Assembly: GCA_947579665.1 (NCBI GenBank)
Contig: OX388349.1
Coordinates: forward strand, 17,888,459-17,952,458
Direction of reading: 5' to 3'
Length of the DNA stretch: 64,000 nucleotides
DNA from: Sympetrum striolatum
Lineage: Eukaryota; Arthropoda; Insecta; Odonata; Libellulidae
Positions within the stretch are counted from its first letter, which is position 1. Each line of letters opens with the position of its first letter. A program made the translations under genes and the position numbers. Below are positions 58,631 to 64,000 of this stretch, piece by piece. Under the pieces are notes generated by a model. The model made no database searches. It saw only the letters and a program-made list of their open reading frames with translations, and was not told the origin of the DNA.

Positions 58631-61600
58631 TGGCAAAAAAACCTAAAATTTCACCAATTTTTTAGAGTTTTGGACGTTTCTTGGGTAGACTGCTACAAAT
58701 AAGTGAATATTATTAATATATTTACATAGTTCTTGCCAGAACCTTTAAAATGAGTAAAAACTTGACTACTTTTGGTTAATTTTAAGCAAAATATGGCCTT
58801 AAACCTGAAAATTCACAAATATTTTTCTAGTGATCGTCGTGTTCTGGGTTATTTGCCAAGAATAATTGAAATTTTTTAATGAATTTGGATAGATCCCTTT
58901 AAAAGCATTAAAATTAATTGAACGTTGAATAGTTTTGCCTAATAATTAATAAACAAGGCCAAAAACCCGACACTTTAACTATTTGTTTCGAGTTTTCAAC
59001 GTTTTTTGGGTTAACTGCAATCAAAAATTCAAGATTTTTCTGAATGTAGATAGGTCTCCTCAAAAGCTTTAAATGAATTAAATCCTGACTAGTTTTGCTC
59101 AAATATTAGCAAAATATGGATCAAAAACATAAAATATCACCGATTTTTTTCGAGTTTTCGACGTCTTTTAGGCTAACTACTGTAATACATTGAAGATTTT
59201 ATAAGGAATTTTGAGAGATCTCGTCAGAACCAATAGAATGAATCAATCCTTGTCTACCTTTGCTCAATTATTAGAAAATATTGTCCAAAAACTTTAAATT
59301 TCACAGATTTTTCTCGAGTTTTCGACTTTTTTTGGGTTAACTGCTAATAAATATTGAGTAGTTCTTGTGAAGTATGATAGATCTTTTCAATAACTATAAA
59401 ATGAGTCCAAATATGACTAGTTTTTCTCAATATCTTGCAAAATATGGCCAAAAACCTGAAATTTCACATAATTTTATTTGAGATTTCGTCTTTTTTTGGG
59501 TTATCTGCACTTAAATATTGAATATTTACTCTGAATTATGATAGAACTCTCCAAAAAATTTAAAATGAGTGCAAGCATGACTAGTTTTTCTCAATATTTG
59601 GCATAATATGGCCAAGAACCTGAAATTTCACATATAGTTTTCGAGTTTTTGTCATGTTTGGGTTATCTGCTACAAATAATTGAATATTTCTCATTAATTT
59701 TGGTAGATCTCATCAAAAGCATTAGAATGACACCATATTTGAAAGGTTTTGCTCAATTTGTAGCAAAATATTGCAAAAAACATGAAATTTCAACGATTTT
59801 TTTCGAGTTTTCGACGTTTTTTGGGTTAACTGCAATAAAATATTGAAGATTTCTTGTGAGTGTAGATAGATTTCGTTCGAGGTTTGTTGTTTTAACTGCT
59901 GCTAAATATTGAGTATTTAGTCTAAACATAGATAGATCTCGTAATGAATTTTAAAATGAGTCAGAATAAGTTCAAACTGACTTGTTTTGCTCAAATATTA
60001 GGCTAATATGGCATAAAAACCTAAAGTTTCACAGTATGTTTTCGACGTTTTGTGGGTAAACTACTACTAATAATTAAATATATTTTTGATAAATGTAGGT
60101 AGATCTAGTCAAAAATGAGACAAAACCTGACTAGTTTTGCTCAAATATTAGCAAAATATGGAACAAAAACCTAAAATATCACCAATTTTTTTCGTGTTTT
60201 TGACGTCTTTTGGGCTAACTGCTGTAAAACATTGAAGATTTTTCGATGAACTTTGAGAGATATCGTCAAAACCAATAGAATGAATCCATCCTTGACTACC
60301 TATGCTCAATTATTAGAAAATATTGGCAAAAAACTTGAAATTTCACAGATTTTTCTCGAGTTTTCGACTTTTTATGGGTTAACTGCTAAAAAATATAGAG
60401 TACTTCTTCTGAATGACGACAGATCCTTTCAATAACTATAAATTGAGTCCAAGCTTGACTAGTTTTTCTCAGTATTTAGCAAAATATGGCCAAAAACCTG
60501 AAATTTCAAATATAGTTTTCTAGTTTTCGTCGTTTTTTGGGTTATCTGCTACAAATAATTGAATATTTCTCATCAATTTAGGTAGATCTCGTCAAAAGCA
60601 TTAGAATAAAACCATATTTGAAAGGTTTTGCTCAATTTGTAGCAAAATATTGCAAAAAACATGAAATTTCAACGATTTTTTTCGAGTTTTCAACGTTTTT
60701 TGGGTTAACTGCAATAAAATATTGAAGATTTCTTGTGAGAGTAGATAGATTTCGTTCGAGGTTTGTTGTTTTAACTGATGCTAAATATTGAGTATTTAGT
60801 CTAAACATAGATAGATCTCGAAATGAATTTTAAAATGAGTCAGATTCTGAATAGTTTTTCTCGTGTTTTATTAAGATATGGCAACAAAAGTGATATTTCA
60901 AAGAAATTTTGAGTTTTTGATGTTTTTTAGGTTCACTGCTATGAAAAATTAAATATTTCTAAAGGCTTTGGATAGATCTCATCAAAACCTTTAAAATGAA
61001 TCCAACGTTGACTAGTTTTGCTCAATTTTTAGAAAATATTGGCTAAAAACCTAAAATTTCACACAATTTTATCTAGTTTTCGACGTTTTTTGGCTTAACT
61101 GCTAAAAAATATTGAGTACTTCTTCTGAATTACGACATATCCTTTCAATAACTATAATATGAGTCCAAACTTGACTAGTTTTTCTCAGCATTTAGCAAAA
61201 TATGGCCAAAAACCTGAAATTTCACATATTATTTTTGAGTTTTCATCATTTTTTGGGTTATCTGCACTTAAATATTGAACATTTACTCTGAATCTTGGTA
61301 GAACTCTCGAAAAAATTTAAAATGAGTGCAAACGTGACTAGTTTTTCTCAATATTTGGCATAATATGGCCAAGAACCTGAAATTTCACATATAGTTTTCG
61401 AGTTTTCGTCATTTTTTGGGTTATCTGCTACATATAATTGAATATTTCTCATAAATTTAGGTAGATCTCGTCAAAAGCATTAGAATGAATCCATATTTGA
61501 AAAGTTTTGCTCAATTTGTAGGAAAATATTTCAAAAAACATGTAATTTCAGCTATTTTTTCGAGTTTTCGATGTTGTTTGGTTTAACTGTTAATAAATAT

Positions 61601-62647
61601 TGAGTATTACTTCTAAATTAGGATAGATCCTTTCAGTAGCTATAAAATGAGTCCAAACTTGACTAGTTTTTCTTAATTTTTAGGAAAATATAGCAAGAAA
61701 CAAGAAATTTTATAAATATTCTTCGAATTTTTGTCGTTATTAGGTTATCTGCTACGAAATATTTAATATTTAATCTAAATTTAGATAGATCTCGACAAAA
61801 GCTTTAAAATAAGTTAAAACCTGACTTGTTTTGCTCAAATATTAGCCTAATATGGAAAAAAATCCTAAAATCTCACAGTATGTTTTGGACGTTTTTTGGA
61901 TTAACTGCTACTAATAATTAAATATATTTTTGATAAATTTAGGTAGATCTCGTCAAAAAGTTTAAAATGAGTTAAAACCTGACTTGTTTTGCTTAAATAT
62001 TAGTAAAATATTGCAAAAAACTGAAATTTCACAGAATATTTTTTCTTTTTGTCTCTTTTCAGTTTAACTGCTACAAAATATTGAGTATCTCCTCTAAATA
62101 TAGATAGATCTCAAGATGAACCATAAAATGAGTCGAAAACCAACTTGTTTTGCTCATGCTTTCAGCGAAATATGGCCATAATCCTGAAATTTCACAGAAT
62201 TTCATTTTGAAGTTTTTTGGGTTAACTGCTACAAAATATTGAGTATTACTTCTAAATTAGGATAAATCCTTTCAATAGCTATAAAATGAGTTCAAATTTG
62301 ACTATTTTTTCTTAATTTTTAGCAAAATATGGCCAAGAACCAGAAATTTGACAAATATTTTTTTAGTGTTTGTCGTTTTTTGTGTTATTTGCTACGAATA
62401 ATTGAAAATTTTTAAATGAATTTGGATAGATCTCGTCAAAATCATAAATAATAATTGAAAATTGACTATTTTTGAATAAAGGTATGATAATAAGGCCAAA
62501 AACATGAAATTTTTTCCATTTGTTTCGAGTCTTCGATGCTTTTTTGGTAAACTGCAATAAAATGTTGAATATTTCTTCTGAATGTATATAGATCTCGTCA
62601 AAAGGTTTAAAATGAGTTAATTCCTGACTAGTTTTGCTCAAATACTA
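58631..62647. repeat. ~160-bp satellite array, block 5
   Basis: About 25 monomers without insertions. It includes repeats of longer segments: TCCATATTTGAAA ... GATTTCTTGTGAG ... TTCGTTCGAGGTTTGTTGTT at about 59730-59890 and 60610-60770, also at 51918-52080 and 63440-63510. Short frames on both strands are by-products of the repeat. Confidence 0.9.
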
Positions 62648-63063
62648 CCAAAATAGGTTGAGTTTTGGAAGGCGTCTTCACATTAGTTTGGAGTTAGTTA
62701 CAAGTCTAATCATCTAGGTGGCAGCAGCGTTAGTTTACTTACGTGCTGCGACTTTTTCGTTCCGAAAATCTATACCTCCTTTATTAATGAAGATACACAT
62801 ATAATTCTTATGTATCCAAAAACAGCAGTGTTTGTCGCGAATGTCGCTTTGTGTTAAGAAAAAGATAGTCACCTTCACGTTCGGATCGCAAGTTATAGTT
62901 GGATTGCAAGCTCAATTGGTTTCCAAGGTCTCTTTAAGGAAAAGATATCTTTAACTGCCAAATAAAAAGCAATTCCCCTAACGCTGCTTCCACCTAGATG
63001 GTTAGACCTGGAACTAACACGGAACTAATGGGGACACTCTTTCCGAAACTCAGCCGCAAAATA
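62648..63063. mobile_element. TIR element in higher-order repeat, copy 4
   Basis: Element 62656-63055 (400 bp), flanks CCAAAATA and GCAAAATA. It lacks the 131-bp duplication, like copy 1, and sits in the same monomer variants as the others. Its open frame (62810-62965) has one TAA replacing a Leu codon (TTA to TAA). Confidence 0.85.
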
Positions 63064-64000
63064 TGGCAAAAAAACCTAAAATTTCACCGATTTTTTAGAG
63101 TTTTGGACGTTTTTTGGGTAAACTGCTACAAATAAGTGAATATTACTAATATATTTACATAGTTCTTGCCAGAAACTTTAAAATGAGTAAAAACTTGACT
63201 AGTTTTGGTTAATTTTAAGCAAAATATGGCCTTTAACCTGAAAATTCACAAATATTTTTCTAGTGATCGTCGTTTTCTGAGTTATTTGCCACGAATAATT
63301 GAAATTTTTTAATGAATTTGGATAGATCCCTTTAAAAGCATTAAAATTAATTGAACGTTGAATAGTATTGCCTAATAATTAATAAACAAGGCCAAAAACC
63401 GACACTTTAACTATTTGTTTCGAGTTTTCGACGTTTTTTGGGTTAACTGCAATAAAATATTGAAGATTTCTTGTGAGTGTAGATAGATTTCCTTCGAGGT
63501 TTATTGTTTTCACTGATGCCAAATATTGAGTATTTAGTCTAAACATAGATAGATCTCGTAATGAATTTTAAAATGAGTCAGAATCTGAAAAATTTTGCTC
63601 ATGTTTTATTAATATATGGCAACAAATGTGATATTTCAAAGAAATTTTGAGTTTTTGATGTTTTTTAGGTTCACTGCTATGAAAAAATTAAATATTTCTA
63701 AAGACTTTGGATAGATCTCGTCAAAACCTTTAAAATGAATTCAACGTTGACTAGTTTTGCTCAATTTTTAGAAAATATTGGCTAAAAACCTAAAATTTCA
63801 CAGAATTTTATCTTGTTTTCACCGTTTTCTGGCTTGACTGCTACAAAATATTGCGTACTTCTTCTGAATTAGGATAGATCTTGTCAATATCTATAAAATG
63901 AGTCCAAACTTGACTAGTTTTTCTTAATTTTTAGGAAAATATCGCCAAAAACCAGGAATTTTATAAATATTCTTCGAATTTTTCTCGTTTTTAGATTATC
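63064..64000. repeat. ~160-bp satellite array, block 6, running off the window
   Basis: The monomer array continues to the last base, so the array extends beyond. 63870-64000 is the empty-site counterpart of the junctions at 52464 and 53597. Confidence 0.9.

Noticed and set aside
43060..64000. Regular repeats suggesting a CRISPR array
   Set aside because: The repeats are ~160 bp, diverged, contiguous without unique spacers, and in intron-bearing eukaryotic DNA. This is satellite DNA.

Overview
The window is arthropod nuclear DNA, most likely from an insect. It is AT-rich, its genes are split by introns with GT/AG borders, and it carries THAP-type zinc-finger exons, a Penelope-like element with a GIY-YIG domain, non-LTR retrotransposon debris, several TIR/MITE families and a long satellite array. 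No bacterial operons, rRNA or intact tRNA genes were seen. Nearly all long open frames in the window are chance frames in AT-rich repeats. Real coding sequence is confined to short exons.

Layout. (1) 1-5.7 kb: the last four recognised exons of a type IV diacylglycerol kinase (insect rdgA, vertebrate DGK zeta/iota). They encode the C-terminal ankyrin repeats and a C-terminal PDZ ligand ending ETVV. A long AT-rich 3' flank follows. (2) 11.5-16.1 kb: a retroelement graveyard, with a non-LTR linker fragment on the minus strand, a possible LTR/primer-binding-site relic, a frameshifted reverse transcriptase on the plus strand, and two copies of a ~1.16 kb element built of repeated reverse-oriented Pol III B-box-like motifs. 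A third copy lies at 33.4-34.5 kb. (3) 17.3-20.9 kb: a minus-strand locus with a THAP exon, a candidate terminal exon with poly(A) signal, a MITE with a perfect 8-bp target duplication, and a candidate divergent promoter. (4) 21.7-28.3 kb: two near-identical ~2 kb TIR elements in direct orientation. (5) 29.1-33.3 kb: a plus-strand multi-exon gene beginning with a THAP zinc finger split over two exons. (6) 35-42 kb: gene-poor AT-rich DNA with degenerate repeats and very strong inverted repeats, including perfect 58-bp arms. (7) 42.3 kb to the right edge: a satellite array with a ~160-bp monomer, flanked on the left by a more diverged ~180-bp repeat.

The satellite is invaded by four kinds of element: a 5'-inverted Penelope-like fragment; a 4.2 kb TIR element with TA duplication that carries a broken intron-containing DUF4806-like gene; a 1.1 kb TIR element; and a ~390-520 bp TIR element with an 8-bp duplication. 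The last one inserted once and was then amplified with its host monomers as part of a ~1.8 kb higher-order repeat, so four copies share the same insertion point. It carries a 51-codon open frame whose C-terminal part stays readable in all copies. The most unusual objects are this hitch-hiking element, the DUF4806 transposon with its GGCCAACATCGG-type subterminal arrays, and the multi-B-box element.
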